Source: Planctomycetota bacterium
Lineage (GTDB): Bacteria > Planctomycetota > UBA1135 > GCA-002686595
Length of the DNA: 64,000 nucleotides
NCBI GenBank assembly: GCA_029248265.1
Contig: JAQWJQ010000224.1
Location: 1-64,000, forward strand
Direction of reading: 5' to 3'
Part shown: piece by piece, positions 20,891 to 29,736 of the stretch
Numbering within the stretch: position 1 is the first letter of the stretch
Layout: every line of letters begins with the position of its first letter
Program-made: the position numbers and the translations under genes
Notes under the pieces: generated by a model
Database searches by the model: none
The model's input: the letters and a program-made list of their open reading frames with translations, nothing else
What the model was told of the DNA's origin: nothing

Positions 20891-22051
20891 TCAGCGGGCG
20901 CCGCCGGGATCGCCAGCGCGGTCGCCGGTGGTCCCCTCTTCGTTGAGCCGTTCGTCCAGCCAGGGAGCTGCCGCGAAGGGTCCCCTCACCGCAGCCCGCT
21001 CCTTGGTCCCGGCCTTCCGCCACCAGCGGTCGGTGTGGACCTCCTCCTTGTGCCCGTCTTCGTACTCGAGCTCGAGGACGGCGGAGACCGTCGTCGGCCC
21101 GCCCCGACCCTCGCAGGTCGCGGTCAGGCGGTGGGGCTTGCCATCCCGGAGCTTCTGCAGGGCGGCGCCAGGGAGTTCAACCTCGAAGGGGTCGTTGCCG
21201 CTCGCGAACACCTCGCCATCCAGAGCGAACTCCACCGTGCCGCGCGCCGCAGCCTTCAGGCGAGCGCGCTTCAGCTTGGCGGTCGACTTGAGCCTGCGCT
21301 CCAGTTCAACGGCCCCGGGCCCGGACGCCTCCGCGGTCGAGATCCACTTGCGGTGGACGTCGCGCGAGGGGGGGAGGCGCAGCACGCGGATGTTGCGGTA
21401 GCGAACCGTCATGGGTGGCCCCTGGTGGAGCTGCAGGGCGAAGAGCCCCTCGAGCGCCGCCTGGTCCGTGCGGTCGTCGAGCTCGCAGGTCAGCGTCCCG
21501 TCCACCCAGAGCCGGATCCACCGGCCCTCGGCGCGGACGCGGTAGGTGTGCCAGCCCGGGCCGCGCCCGATCTCCTTCATCGCCTTCGGATCCGCCAGGA
21601 GGTCGTAGTCGCTGTTGGGGCCGTTGGCCATCAGGCTGACTGAGCGACGGGTCAGGACGCCGCGCCCCCCTTGCTCGTAGATCCCGCCGATCCAGTTCGG
21701 GCCGTCCTCGAGGTCCGCCTGGTAGCCCACGACGTTCCACTTCCCCTTCTCGGCGCTCCGGAACTGCACCCCGGAGTTGCCGCGCTCGACCATGTACTCC
21801 AGGGAGAGGTCGAAGTCAGCGAAGGTCCCCGTATGGACGAGGAAGGTGGAGCGCTTGCACGGGTTCTCGGGCGTGGACCTGCCGACGAGCATGTCCCCGT
21901 CCACTGACCAGAACTTGGGATCCCCGGACCACTGCTCCGGGGAGAGGGCCTCCACCTTCGGCTCGTCGTCCTGGCCCTCGACGGTGGGGGGAGCGGAGGC
22001 AGGCGCGTTGGGGAGCGGGCTCTGGAGCAGCAGCGTCAGGAGGATCAGCAT
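20891..22051 (-). CDS. DUF1080 (3-keto-disaccharide hydrolase-like) exported protein
   Basis: 386 residues. A short hydrophobic N-terminus (MLILLTLLLQSPLPNA) is a signal peptide. The DUF1080 beta-sandwich spans about residues 35-235, with FWSVDGDMLVGRST, the central NSGVQFRS, GYQADLEDG and a long VRAEGRWIRLWVDG segment near its end; NSGVQFR and the RGVL element are typical. A second beta-rich domain of unknown type fills the remaining 150 residues. A TAGACT hexamer sits 6 nt before the ATG. DUF1080 proteins are greatly expanded in Planctomycetes; substrate unknown. Confidence 0.92.
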   Translation of the reverse strand: MLILLTLLLQSPLPNAPASAPPTVEGQDDEPKVEALSPEQWSGDPKFWSVDGDMLVGRSTPENPCKRSTFLVHTGTFADFDLSLEYMVERGNSGVQFRSAEKGKWNVVGYQADLEDGPNWIGGIYEQGGRGVLTRRSVSLMANGPNSDYDLLADPKAMKEIGRGPGWHTYRVRAEGRWIRLWVDGTLTCELDDRTDQAALEGLFALQLHQGPPMTVRYRNIRVLRLPPSRDVHRKWISTAEASGPGAVELERRLKSTAKLKRARLKAAARGTVEFALDGEVFASGNDPFEVELPGAALQKLRDGKPHRLTATCEGRGGPTTVSAVLELEYEDGHKEEVHTDRWWRKAGTKERAAVRGPFAAAPWLDERLNEEGTTGDRAGDPGGAR

Positions 22052-22057
22052 GGCTCG

Positions 22058-22063
22058 AGTCTA
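22058..22063 (-). promoter_or_regulatory. TAGACT -10 element, leaderless spacing
   Basis: On the minus strand TAGACT is followed by CGAGCC and the ATG of the DUF1080 gene (6 nt). Confidence 0.45.
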
Positions 22064-22090
22064 GCGCACGGGAGCCCCCTGCCCCTCGGA

Positions 22091-23365
22091 TCATACGTCG
22101 CCGGTCGTTGCGGGCGCGCCCCTCGTCAGCACGGCGAACGCGAGCAGCGCCACGGTGACCTCCGTGAGCAGCGTCGCGATCGCAGCGCCGTCCATTCCGC
22201 GGCCGGGGACCAGCATGGCGTTGCCGGCGAGGTTCACCGCGAGCCCCGCGGAGGCGATGGCGAGGAGCGCCTGGGACCTGCCCGCGGCGACGACCGCGGT
22301 CATCAGCGGGGCGCCGATGTGCACGGCGAAGGCGGCGGCGAGGAGCCAGAGGAGGCTCGTTGAGGCGACCAGGAAGCCCTCACCGAACAGGCCGAGCACA
22401 GGCTCGCGAAGGGGGACGAGCCCGAGGACCACCGCCAGCCCGAGGGCAGCCGACGCGCCGGTGAGCCGCAGGGCCGCGGCCAACCCGCGGCCCTCGGCGT
22501 GGGCCCGCGCCAGCCAGGGGAGTGCGGCGGAGGACGCGAAGACCCCGCCCATGATGGCGAGGCTCATGACCCGCACCGCCACGTTGTAGTGGCCCACGGC
22601 CTCGTCCCCCTCGAGCGCGCGGACGAACAGGTTGTCCACGTGAAAGTAGAGCTGCTGGAACACGGCGGCGGCGCCCATGGGGATAGACGTCGCGAGGAAT
22701 GACCGCATGGGGGCGGGCTTGACGCCGCGCACCGAGGGCAGCCCACGGCGCCCCACCAAGTGCAGCGAGAGGTTGCCCAGGGTGCTGCCCGCGGCGATGG
22801 CCAGCAGGAACGGCATGGGGCGCTGCTCCCCGGTCTCCCGCAGGAGGAGGACGAAGAGGAGGCTCGCCAGCGCCGCGCTCGCCCGCACGAGGACCGGCGA
22901 GCGCCACGCGATCCGGCTCTTCCATCCGAGGGTCGAGAGCTCGAGCACGTGGCTGAAGTGGTAGAGGGCGGCGAGGGCGAGGTAGATCCCATCGCCCGCC
23001 TCGAAGCTCGCCGCCAAGCCCGCCACCGTCAGGGCCACCATCGAGGCCGAGAGCGTCCGGGCGCGCCTGGCCGTTCGCAGGTTGGGCGCCGCCTCGGCGG
23101 GGTCCGCGGCGGCCCTCTGGAGGGAGACCTGGCCCGCGCCAAAGTCCACCACGCCGTCCAGGACCAGGAACACCGAGACCCAGAACGTCAACCTGCCGAA
23201 GTCCGCGTCGGAGAGGTGCCCGGACAGGACCAGGAGGGTCAGGAGCGTGCAGCCGGAGCCGAACAGGCGGCCGCCGATGAGCCATGACGCGGACCCCCAC
23301 ACGCGCCGGGGCACGCGCAGCGGCGCCTGGGGCGGGTCCTGGGAGGGGGCCTCAACGATCGACAC
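22091..23365 (-). CDS. Polysaccharide flippase-like (MOP superfamily) membrane protein
   Basis: 424 residues from the GTG that reads VSIVEAPSQD; the 114 residues preceding this in the track ORF overlap the divergent gene and lack its composition. About 12 hydrophobic helices, starting with SASWLIGGRLFGSGCTLLTLLV and VLDGVVDFGAGQVSLQRAA (the D-x-G-x-x element common near the N-terminus of Wzx-type flippases), then FFHVDNLFVRALEGDEAVG-like segments (LYFHVDNLFVRAL) and AVRVMSLAIMG. Likely exports a lipid-linked glycan unit. No Wzy or Wzz is next to it. Confidence 0.85.
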   Translation of the reverse strand: MSIVEAPSQDPPQAPLRVPRRVWGSASWLIGGRLFGSGCTLLTLLVLSGHLSDADFGRLTFWVSVFLVLDGVVDFGAGQVSLQRAAADPAEAAPNLRTARRARTLSASMVALTVAGLAASFEAGDGIYLALAALYHFSHVLELSTLGWKSRIAWRSPVLVRASAALASLLFVLLLRETGEQRPMPFLLAIAAGSTLGNLSLHLVGRRGLPSVRGVKPAPMRSFLATSIPMGAAAVFQQLYFHVDNLFVRALEGDEAVGHYNVAVRVMSLAIMGGVFASSAALPWLARAHAEGRGLAAALRLTGASAALGLAVVLGLVPLREPVLGLFGEGFLVASTSLLWLLAAAFAVHIGAPLMTAVVAAGRSQALLAIASAGLAVNLAGNAMLVPGRGMDGAAIATLLTEVTVALLAFAVLTRGAPATTGDV

Positions 23366-23374
23366 GACGCGGTG

Positions 23375-23381
23375 TACGGTA
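23375..23381. promoter_or_regulatory. Overlapping divergent -10-like elements
   Basis: TACGGT (23375-23380, plus) lies 6 nt before the ATG at 23387, and TACCGT (23376-23381 on the minus strand) lies 10 nt before the GTG at 23365. The two share a near-palindrome GTACGGTAC in a gap of only 21 nt between divergent starts. Confidence 0.35.
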
Positions 23382-23386
23382 CAGGC

Positions 23387-24550
23387 ATGGCTCGACTCCT
23401 CCTCACCCTGGTCTCCGGCTTCATTCTCGTCTCCTTCGCGCCCACGTTGGCGCCGACCGTCATCCCACAGGAGGGCTGCCGCCGCTGCGACAAGCGCGGG
23501 GTGGTCCCTTGCAGCAAGCACTCCGAGGAGATCATCGCGGCCGAAGGGCGGGTGCACTTCTGCTCGGTGGTCGCGGGCTGCAAGGAGTGCGGCGGCGCCC
23601 TGGTGGTGGACTGCAAGCGCTGTGATGGAGGTCCCGAGAACGCGGCCATGGAAGCGCGCCGTACCGAGGTGGCGGAGTGGATGAAGCGGAACGAAATCGA
23701 GGCTCACTTCGGCCGGCCCGTCTCACGCTGTGAGACGGATCATTGCGAGCTGGTGGTGGACCTCAGCGGGTCCTTCAAGGTGGGCCGGTCGCGGGTGAAC
23801 GCCCACGAGTTGATGCACCTCGTCGCGGACGACACCAGCCATGTGAGCCAGCGGGTTGTGGAGCACTTTGGCGTCGAAGAAGACGACATCTTCGCGAAGA
23901 TGCGCATGTGGATCTGGACGTCCGCCGAGGATCACAAGTCCGCGGTGGAGACCTTCATGCACACCAGCGCCCGCGGGGACTTCAAGATGCTCGGCAAGGA
24001 CCCGGTGTTCTCGGTCTGGCAGGAGCCAGGGCTCTTCTCTTCGCCCGGCGCGATCCGGACGGTGTTCACGCACAACGTCGGGCACATGTTGATCTCGAAC
24101 CTCTTTCGGGAGCGGGATGTCGGGCCGATCGGAGGAGGGTGGTTCGACGCCGGAGCGGGGCACTGGTACGAGTACGACCGCTTCGACAGCAGCGTGCAGT
24201 ACTGCATTGAGGAGGCGACGGCGCTGTCGAGCTTCGCGGACGGCGTGTGGCGCGCGGCGATGCGCAAGCTAGTGTCTCGGGCTGACGAGCCGCTGCTGCC
24301 CCCCCTGCTTGACGTCCCGACGACCGCGATGAACGTGCAGCAGCAGGCGATTTGCTGGTCCTTCTACGACTGGGTGGTGGCCAATCACCAGGGCAAGATG
24401 CGGGCGGTCCTGCGTGACCTGAAGCAGAAGAAGCCGACGCGTGACGTGATGAAGGAGCACTTCGGGATGGGCGTGCTGCAGTCAGAGGAGGCCTGGAAGC
24501 AGTGGGTGCTGGACACCTACCCGACGCGCGAGAAGAAGAAGCGGCGATGA
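23387..24550 (+). CDS. Exported Cys-rich protein with degenerate zincin-like motifs
   Basis: 387 residues. A signal peptide (ARLLLTLVSGFILVSFAP) precedes a DnaJ-type zinc-ribbon-like region with CRRCDKRGVVPC and, near residues 65-85, CKECGGALVVDCKRC. Further on, HELMH (residue 140) fits HExxH by spelling. At residue 229, THNVGHMLISNLF followed by GGWFDAGAGHWYEY occupies the place of the T-H-E-x-x-H ... W-x-x-E-G-x-A gluzincin signature, but the catalytic Glu is Asn and the downstream Glu-Gly is Asp-Ala. It therefore looks like an inactive peptidase fold. Probably binds zinc and protein or peptidoglycan outside the cell. Overlaps the next gene by ATGA. Confidence 0.8.
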   Translation: MARLLLTLVSGFILVSFAPTLAPTVIPQEGCRRCDKRGVVPCSKHSEEIIAAEGRVHFCSVVAGCKECGGALVVDCKRCDGGPENAAMEARRTEVAEWMKRNEIEAHFGRPVSRCETDHCELVVDLSGSFKVGRSRVNAHELMHLVADDTSHVSQRVVEHFGVEEDDIFAKMRMWIWTSAEDHKSAVETFMHTSARGDFKMLGKDPVFSVWQEPGLFSSPGAIRTVFTHNVGHMLISNLFRERDVGPIGGGWFDAGAGHWYEYDRFDSSVQYCIEEATALSSFADGVWRAAMRKLVSRADEPLLPPLLDVPTTAMNVQQQAICWSFYDWVVANHQGKMRAVLRDLKQKKPTRDVMKEHFGMGVLQSEEAWKQWVLDTYPTREKKKRR

Positions 24551-25164
24551 CGGACACGCCCGAGCCCCCGGGGTCGCCTGGGGTCCCCTTGATCGCCCGG
24601 TGCGGGTCCACCGAGCTGCGACCGATCCGACGCGAGGACGCCGGCCTGCTCTTCCCGCAGATTCACGGGCAGCGGGGCGTGACGCACTGGCTCTCGTGGG
24701 AGGGGCCGGCGGTGATCCGGGAGCTCGAGGAACGTTACGGGGCCTGGCGCGCCGGACGAGCGGACGAGCCTGCTTACACGTTTGCAGTGGTCGACCTGGT
24801 CGGTGGCGCGGTGATCGGGGAGGCGAGCCTTCGTTTTGACGATCACCCAGGCATCGGTGAGCTCGGCTATTGGCTGGGGGAGGCGCACCAGGGGAAGGGC
24901 CACGGCCGCGCAACGGTCGAGCTCCTCACCCGGGTCGGGTTCGAGTGCCTGGGGGCCTTCGCGCTCACGGCGCGGGTCAAGGAGGGCAACGAGGCGTCCA
25001 TCGCTGTGCTCGCTGGCACGGGCTTTCGGGCGGTTCGGGCGCCCCGGGTCGAGGGGGACGACGAGGACCCGCCCATCGCCTGGATCTTCTCCGCGACCCG
25101 GCGCGGGGACGCCCGGAGGCCCGAGAAGCCCGAGGTAACGGTGCTGTCGGGCAACTCCCGCTGA
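24547..25164 (+). CDS. GNAT acetyltransferase, RimJ/RimL-like
   Basis: 205 residues, ATG overlapping the preceding stop. It opens with STELRPIRREDAGLLFPQI, the usual first strand and helix of RimJ/RimL enzymes, and contains IGELGYWLGEAHQGKGHGRA, the acetyl-CoA binding motif, then TARVKEGNEASIAVLAGTGF, the C-terminal N-x-x-S-x-x-[VL]-[LA]-x-x-x-G-F signature. Substrate could be a ribosomal protein N-terminus or a small molecule. Confidence 0.93.
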   Translation: MTDTPEPPGSPGVPLIARCGSTELRPIRREDAGLLFPQIHGQRGVTHWLSWEGPAVIRELEERYGAWRAGRADEPAYTFAVVDLVGGAVIGEASLRFDDHPGIGELGYWLGEAHQGKGHGRATVELLTRVGFECLGAFALTARVKEGNEASIAVLAGTGFRAVRAPRVEGDDEDPPIAWIFSATRRGDARRPEKPEVTVLSGNSR

Positions 25165-25282
25165 GCGCTCACTCCAGGCAGGTCTGCGCTGCGCCTACAC
25201 TTGGCCCCACACGCGGGTCCCGCGCGGGCTATTTTGTGGCCTCGCGCGGGAAGGTCATGTCGCCCCCGTCGTCGCCTCACCG

Positions 25283-27058
25283 ATGTCCGCCTCCAAGAAC
25301 CTCACCCTCCTCCTCGCTGCGGTCGCCGTGGCCGCGGCCGGATACGTCTTGAGTGGAGGCGCGGGGCACGGACCAGAGCTCCAGAGCCCCGGGGAGTGGG
25401 AGCAGGTGGTACGGGTGGGGGACCTGCCGCCGCCCGGCGACGGACTCTCCGGGCCGTCAGGAGGTGGGTCTTCGCGGGTCGTCCTCGCGCAGCCGGTCCG
25501 GGACGTCGAGACCCCGAAGGGCACAGAGCCGGGCTCTGGGACCACCGTGGTCTACCCGCTCGACGTGGAGCTGACCATGCTGCTCCCCGGCGCGCTGGAG
25601 GTCCCTGAAGACGTGATGTCCATCGGGGCCGACGCGACCGCAGGGCTGGAGGGGTCGTTGACCGGCGCCGGCGGGAAGCCGAGCCCGGGCGATGTGGAGT
25701 TCATCTACGGGCCGAACGTGGGTCGCAAGATTCAGTCCGATGCCCGGGGCCGCTTCGGCGCAAGCGACCTGCTCCAGGGCGCGTCGATCGTCAAGGTGAG
25801 CGTCCCGGGCGGGAAGGTCGCGGTGCGTGAGGTGGTGCTCGCGCAGCTCTCCACTGCGCAACTCCACCTCAGCTTCGCGAGCGTCGCAACGGTCTCCGGC
25901 ACGATCACCGATGGTGAAGGGGAGCCGCTGCCCTCCGCCGAGGTCCGCTCCGATGGTCGCGTCGCCTACACCGACGCCGACGGGGTCTTCCGGTTCGGGG
26001 CGGTGCCGGCAGGCAAGGTCTTGGTCACCGCGCGCAAGGCGGGCTACGCCACCACCAGGAGGGTCGTCGGCGTCGGGTTCCGGCAGCGGGTCCGCCCCAA
26101 CGACTTCAAGATCGCGCTGAACGAGGGGGCGGCGCTGGAGATCGGCCTGGCACGGTCCCTTGGCTCAACCTCACCGGGCTACGCGATCCTCATGCCGGCG
26201 GCGGGTGCGGGCGCCTCCGCGGTCCCAGGCGGGGGCTTTCCGTGGTACGAGGTCAACCCGGTCAAGATCCCCCGGGGGGGGCGCGCGGTGGTGGAGGGAC
26301 TTCCCCTTGGCGCCGTCGCGGTCCGGGTCTTCAAGGACGGCGCCCTCGCCGTGCCCCCCTCCAAGAACGTGCGGCTCGGGTCGGTCATCGAGGGCGAGGG
26401 GCCGGCGGTCGTGATGATCGACCTCCAGCCTGCACCGATGATCCGCGGCGTGGTGCTCGACGAGGGTGAGCCGGTCAAGAACGCCAGCGTCACCATCGAG
26501 GCGGCCGACAGGACCACGGTCTCGTCCAAGGTGCTCGGGCAGCGCAGCCCGCGGGCCTCACTCCAGATCGTGATGCCGTCCGTCCCCGCGGCCTTCCAGG
26601 AGCGGCGGACCGACGGGCGGGGGCAGTTCGAGTTCTCGTCCCACCCGGCCGCGCCCTCCGCCTACTACGTGACGGCGACCAGCAAGGACGGCACCCGCCG
26701 CGGCGTCAGCGTGGTCCCGCGGGATGGGAAGGAGGTCACAGTGCTCCTCAAGGACGCGGCGATGCAGACGGGGGAGGTCTCGGTCAAGCTTCCCGGACGC
26801 TTCCAGGCACTGCCGGTGGAGGTCCGCGTTCAGGGCGCACCCCAGGGGCCGCAGATGTTGGGGCCAGGCTCGGACCTCCTCCTGGAGGGGCTCGAGCAGG
26901 GGACCTGGCGGGTCAGCGCAAGCTGGCGCGGGGTTCAGGTCATCCCCGGCGCGGTGCTCGAGGTCGGTGAGGGGCGGGCCACGGTCCGCGGCAGCCTCCC
27001 CCCCGGCGCGATCCAGGGGCAGACCGCTGAAGAGCGCCGCCGCGTGCGGGGATCCTGA
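25283..27058 (+). CDS. Exported carboxypeptidase-regulatory-like repeat protein (paralogue)
   Basis: 591 residues. The N-terminus SASKNLTLLLAAVAVAAAGY matches the layout of the 1015-aa protein at 8457. Beta-sandwich repeats include VSGTITDGEGEPLPSAEVRS with FRFGAVPAGKVLVTARKAGY, and IRGVVLDEGEPVKNASVTI. A Pro/Gly-rich linker near residues 310-330 separates them. No catalytic domain. Candidate -10 hexamers TACACT (25196) and TATTTT (25230) lie 50-85 nt upstream. Likely a cell-surface or periplasmic protein; function unknown. Confidence 0.85.
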   Translation: MSASKNLTLLLAAVAVAAAGYVLSGGAGHGPELQSPGEWEQVVRVGDLPPPGDGLSGPSGGGSSRVVLAQPVRDVETPKGTEPGSGTTVVYPLDVELTMLLPGALEVPEDVMSIGADATAGLEGSLTGAGGKPSPGDVEFIYGPNVGRKIQSDARGRFGASDLLQGASIVKVSVPGGKVAVREVVLAQLSTAQLHLSFASVATVSGTITDGEGEPLPSAEVRSDGRVAYTDADGVFRFGAVPAGKVLVTARKAGYATTRRVVGVGFRQRVRPNDFKIALNEGAALEIGLARSLGSTSPGYAILMPAAGAGASAVPGGGFPWYEVNPVKIPRGGRAVVEGLPLGAVAVRVFKDGALAVPPSKNVRLGSVIEGEGPAVVMIDLQPAPMIRGVVLDEGEPVKNASVTIEAADRTTVSSKVLGQRSPRASLQIVMPSVPAAFQERRTDGRGQFEFSSHPAAPSAYYVTATSKDGTRRGVSVVPRDGKEVTVLLKDAAMQTGEVSVKLPGRFQALPVEVRVQGAPQGPQMLGPGSDLLLEGLEQGTWRVSASWRGVQVIPGAVLEVGEGRATVRGSLPPGAIQGQTAEERRRVRGS

Positions 27059-27101
27059 GGAACGGCGGCGCTGGACCAGCGCCTGAGCGGACTCATGAGG
27101 C

Positions 27102-27107
27102 TAAGAT
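27102..27107 (+). promoter_or_regulatory. TAAGAT -10-like element before hutH
   Basis: TAAGAT stands 8 nt before the hutH ATG, with no ribosome-binding site between. Confidence 0.35.
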
Positions 27108-27115
27108 CGCGCCCC

Positions 27116-28666
27116 ATGACCCCCGATGCGCAGACTCTCCTTCGCCTGGACGGCTCCTCTCTCTCCCTCGAGGCGCTGGAGCCGCTAGTCCACGGCGCAG
27201 ACCTGCGCATCGAAGTCGACCCGTCCTGTCACGAGGGCATCCTGGCGTCACGTGCAATGGTCGACGCCCACGTCGCCGCGGGCGACGTGGTCTATGGCCT
27301 GACGACGGGCTTCGGGCGCCTCAAGAACGTCGCGGTGGCGGCGGAGGACCTCGCGGAGCTGCAGCGGAATCTGATCCTCTCCCACTGCGTCGGCGTCGGA
27401 GACCCCATGCCGATCCGGGAAGTCCGGATCGCTCAGGTGCTTCGGCTCAACAGCCTGCTCCGCGGTGTCTCCGGTGTTCGGCTCGAGCTGGTCGACTACC
27501 TGGCAGAGGTCTTCAACGCAGGCTTCGTCCCGGTCGTTCCTCAGCAAGGGTCCGTCGGCGCCAGCGGAGACCTCGCGCCGCTCTCCCACATGGCGGGCGC
27601 GATGATGGGGTCCGGTGAAGCTTGGGTCGGCGGGCGCCGGATGGACGCCGCCGACGCGCTCGAGCAGGCAGGGCTCGCGCCCCTCACGCTCGAAGCCAAG
27701 GAGGGCCTCGCCCTCATCAACGGGACGGAGATCATGAAGGCCTCGGCGGTGGTCAGCGTCCTGCGCGCGAGCAATGTCTCACGGGCTGCGGACGCCATCG
27801 CCTCCCTCTCGATCGAGGCCCTGAAGGGGAGCGACCGCCCGTTCCAGGACCTCCTCGCGCAGCTCAAGAACAATGAAGGGCAGCGGCGTACGGCGAGCAA
27901 CGTGCGCGCCTGCCTGGGGGACTCCGAGGTCCTCGCCTCCCACGCGGACTGCGATCGTGTCCAGGACCCCTACTCGCTGCGTTGCGTGCCGCAGATTCAT
28001 GGCGCGGTCAAGACCGCGCTCGCCCACGTGACGGAGGTCCTCCGCGCGGAGCTGAACGCCGTCACGGATAACCCGCTCGTCGTGCCGGAGACCGGTGAGG
28101 TCTTCAGCGCCGGACTCTTCCACGGCCAGCCACTGTCGATGATCCTCGACTACCTCGGGCTGAGCGTCTGTACCCTCGCCAACGTCTCGGAGCGTCGCGT
28201 CGAGCAGCTCGTCAACCCCGACCTCTCAGGGCTGCCTGCGTTCCTCTCTCCCGACCCCGGCCTCCACTCCGGCTTGATGATCGCCCAGTACGCGGCGGCC
28301 GCGCTCGCCAGCGAGAACAAGGTCTACGCCCACCCGGCATCGGTGGACACGGTGCCCACGAGCGCGAACCAGGAGGACCACGTCTCCATGGGGGTCACGG
28401 CGGCGCGCAAGTGCCGGACGATCCTCGATAACGTCGAGGCGGTGCTCGGGATCGAGCTCGTCTGCGGCGCGCAGGCCCGGGAGTTCTCGCTGGAGCACCG
28501 TGCTGGGCTCGGGGCCCAGGCCGCGTACCTGGCGGCCCGCGCGGTCATCGAACCCCTCGAGGGGGACCGCTACCTCGAGCCAGACCTCAGGGCAGCGCGC
28601 GAGTGCATCGCCTCTGGCGCGCTCGTGGAGGCCGTCGAGGCGGCGGTGGGCCCGCTCCTTTCATGA
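27116..28666 (+). CDS. hutH: Histidine ammonia-lyase
   Basis: Deaminates histidine to urocanate and ammonia. 516 residues, the normal length; the ATG at 27116 is preferred over 27095 because the -10 element lies between them. The MIO prosthetic group forms from Ala-Ser-Gly at residues 149-151 in QGSVGASGDLAPLSHM. VYGLTTGFGRL carries the catalytic Tyr loop, and NLILSHCVGVGDPM has the Ser-His pair expected of histidine-specific enzymes rather than tyrosine lyases. PEDHVSMG-like NQEDHVSMGVTAARK closes the active site. No other hut gene is nearby. Its stop overlaps the DAHP synthase start (ATGA). Confidence 0.95.
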   Translation: MTPDAQTLLRLDGSSLSLEALEPLVHGADLRIEVDPSCHEGILASRAMVDAHVAAGDVVYGLTTGFGRLKNVAVAAEDLAELQRNLILSHCVGVGDPMPIREVRIAQVLRLNSLLRGVSGVRLELVDYLAEVFNAGFVPVVPQQGSVGASGDLAPLSHMAGAMMGSGEAWVGGRRMDAADALEQAGLAPLTLEAKEGLALINGTEIMKASAVVSVLRASNVSRAADAIASLSIEALKGSDRPFQDLLAQLKNNEGQRRTASNVRACLGDSEVLASHADCDRVQDPYSLRCVPQIHGAVKTALAHVTEVLRAELNAVTDNPLVVPETGEVFSAGLFHGQPLSMILDYLGLSVCTLANVSERRVEQLVNPDLSGLPAFLSPDPGLHSGLMIAQYAAAALASENKVYAHPASVDTVPTSANQEDHVSMGVTAARKCRTILDNVEAVLGIELVCGAQAREFSLEHRAGLGAQAAYLAARAVIEPLEGDRYLEPDLRAARECIASGALVEAVEAAVGPLLS

Positions 28667-29736
28667 GCGGCGACGCCCACCGTACGGACGACGTCCGCGT
28701 CTCTGATCTGCAGCCTCTGATCTCGCCGGCGATCCTCGCGGCCGAGATCCCTGTGACGGCCCGTGCCGCAGGCGTCGTGACCGCGGCGCGCCGAGAGATC
28801 GAACAGATCCTCTCCGGAGCCTCGGACCGCGTCCTCGCGGTGGTGGGGCCCTGCTCGATCCACGACCCAGAAGCCGCGCGTGAGTACGCGTCGCGGCTGC
28901 ACGGCGAGGCGGTCCGGTTACGCGACGATCTGCTGATCGTCATGCGCGTCTACTTCGAGAAGCCGCGCACTCGGGTCGGCTGGAAGGGGCTCATCAGCGA
29001 CCCTGACATCGACGGTAGCTTTCGCATCAACCGAGGGCTGCGCGTGGCGAGGGAGTTGCTCGCAGACCTGGCGGACCTGGGTTTGCCCGCCGGGAGTGAG
29101 TTCCTGGACACGATCTCGCCGCAGTTCTTCGCGGACCTGACCTCGTGGGGCGCCATTGGGGCCCGGACCGCCGAGAGCCAGGTGCACCGCGAGCTCGCTT
29201 CCGGGCTCTCGATGCCGGTGGGGTTCAAGAACAGTACCTCCGGCGACCTCGAGCCGGCGGTCCATGCGGTGGGCGCGGCGCAGCACCCACACCGCTTTCT
29301 ATCGGTCACGAAGCAGGGGATCTCGGCCATCGTGGCCACCCGGGGTAACCCCTCCTGCCACCTGATCTTGCGGGGGGCCCACGGTGGGCCGAATCACGAC
29401 GAGGCGTCCGTGCTCGGGGCCGCGGCGCGGCTGGAGGAGCACGGGCTCCGGACGCGGTTGATGGTGGACTGTAGCCACGGCAACAGTCGTAAGGATCACT
29501 CGAGACAGCCGGCGGTCGCGAGCGAGGTGGCGCGCCAGATCAGCGCGGGCTCCGGGGTCGTCTCCGGGGTCATGATCGAGAGCAACCTGGTGGAGGGGCG
29601 CCAGGCCCCGGAGGCCTCTCCGCGGGTCCACGGGGTGAGCATCACCGACGCCTGCCTCGGGTGGGACGACACGGTGCCGGTGCTCGATGAGCTCGCGGCC
29701 GCGGTCCGGGCCCGCCGGGACGCGGCGGTCAGCTGA
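28663..29736 (+). CDS. 3-deoxy-7-phosphoheptulonate (DAHP) synthase, class I
   Basis: First step of the shikimate pathway: erythrose 4-phosphate plus PEP. 357 residues, ATG overlapping hutH. Diagnostic segments are VVGPCSIHDPEAAREYA, MRVYFEKPRTRVGWKG, GARTAESQVHRELASGLSMP, VGFKN and DCSHGNSRKDH, which include the metal-binding Cys and His and the substrate-binding Arg and Lys residues of the AroF/G/H type. Which aromatic amino acid inhibits it cannot be read from sequence. Its last 8 nt overlap the convergent dus gene. Confidence 0.96.
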   Translation: MSGDAHRTDDVRVSDLQPLISPAILAAEIPVTARAAGVVTAARREIEQILSGASDRVLAVVGPCSIHDPEAAREYASRLHGEAVRLRDDLLIVMRVYFEKPRTRVGWKGLISDPDIDGSFRINRGLRVARELLADLADLGLPAGSEFLDTISPQFFADLTSWGAIGARTAESQVHRELASGLSMPVGFKNSTSGDLEPAVHAVGAAQHPHRFLSVTKQGISAIVATRGNPSCHLILRGAHGGPNHDEASVLGAAARLEEHGLRTRLMVDCSHGNSRKDHSRQPAVASEVARQISAGSGVVSGVMIESNLVEGRQAPEASPRVHGVSITDACLGWDDTVPVLDELAAAVRARRDAAVS

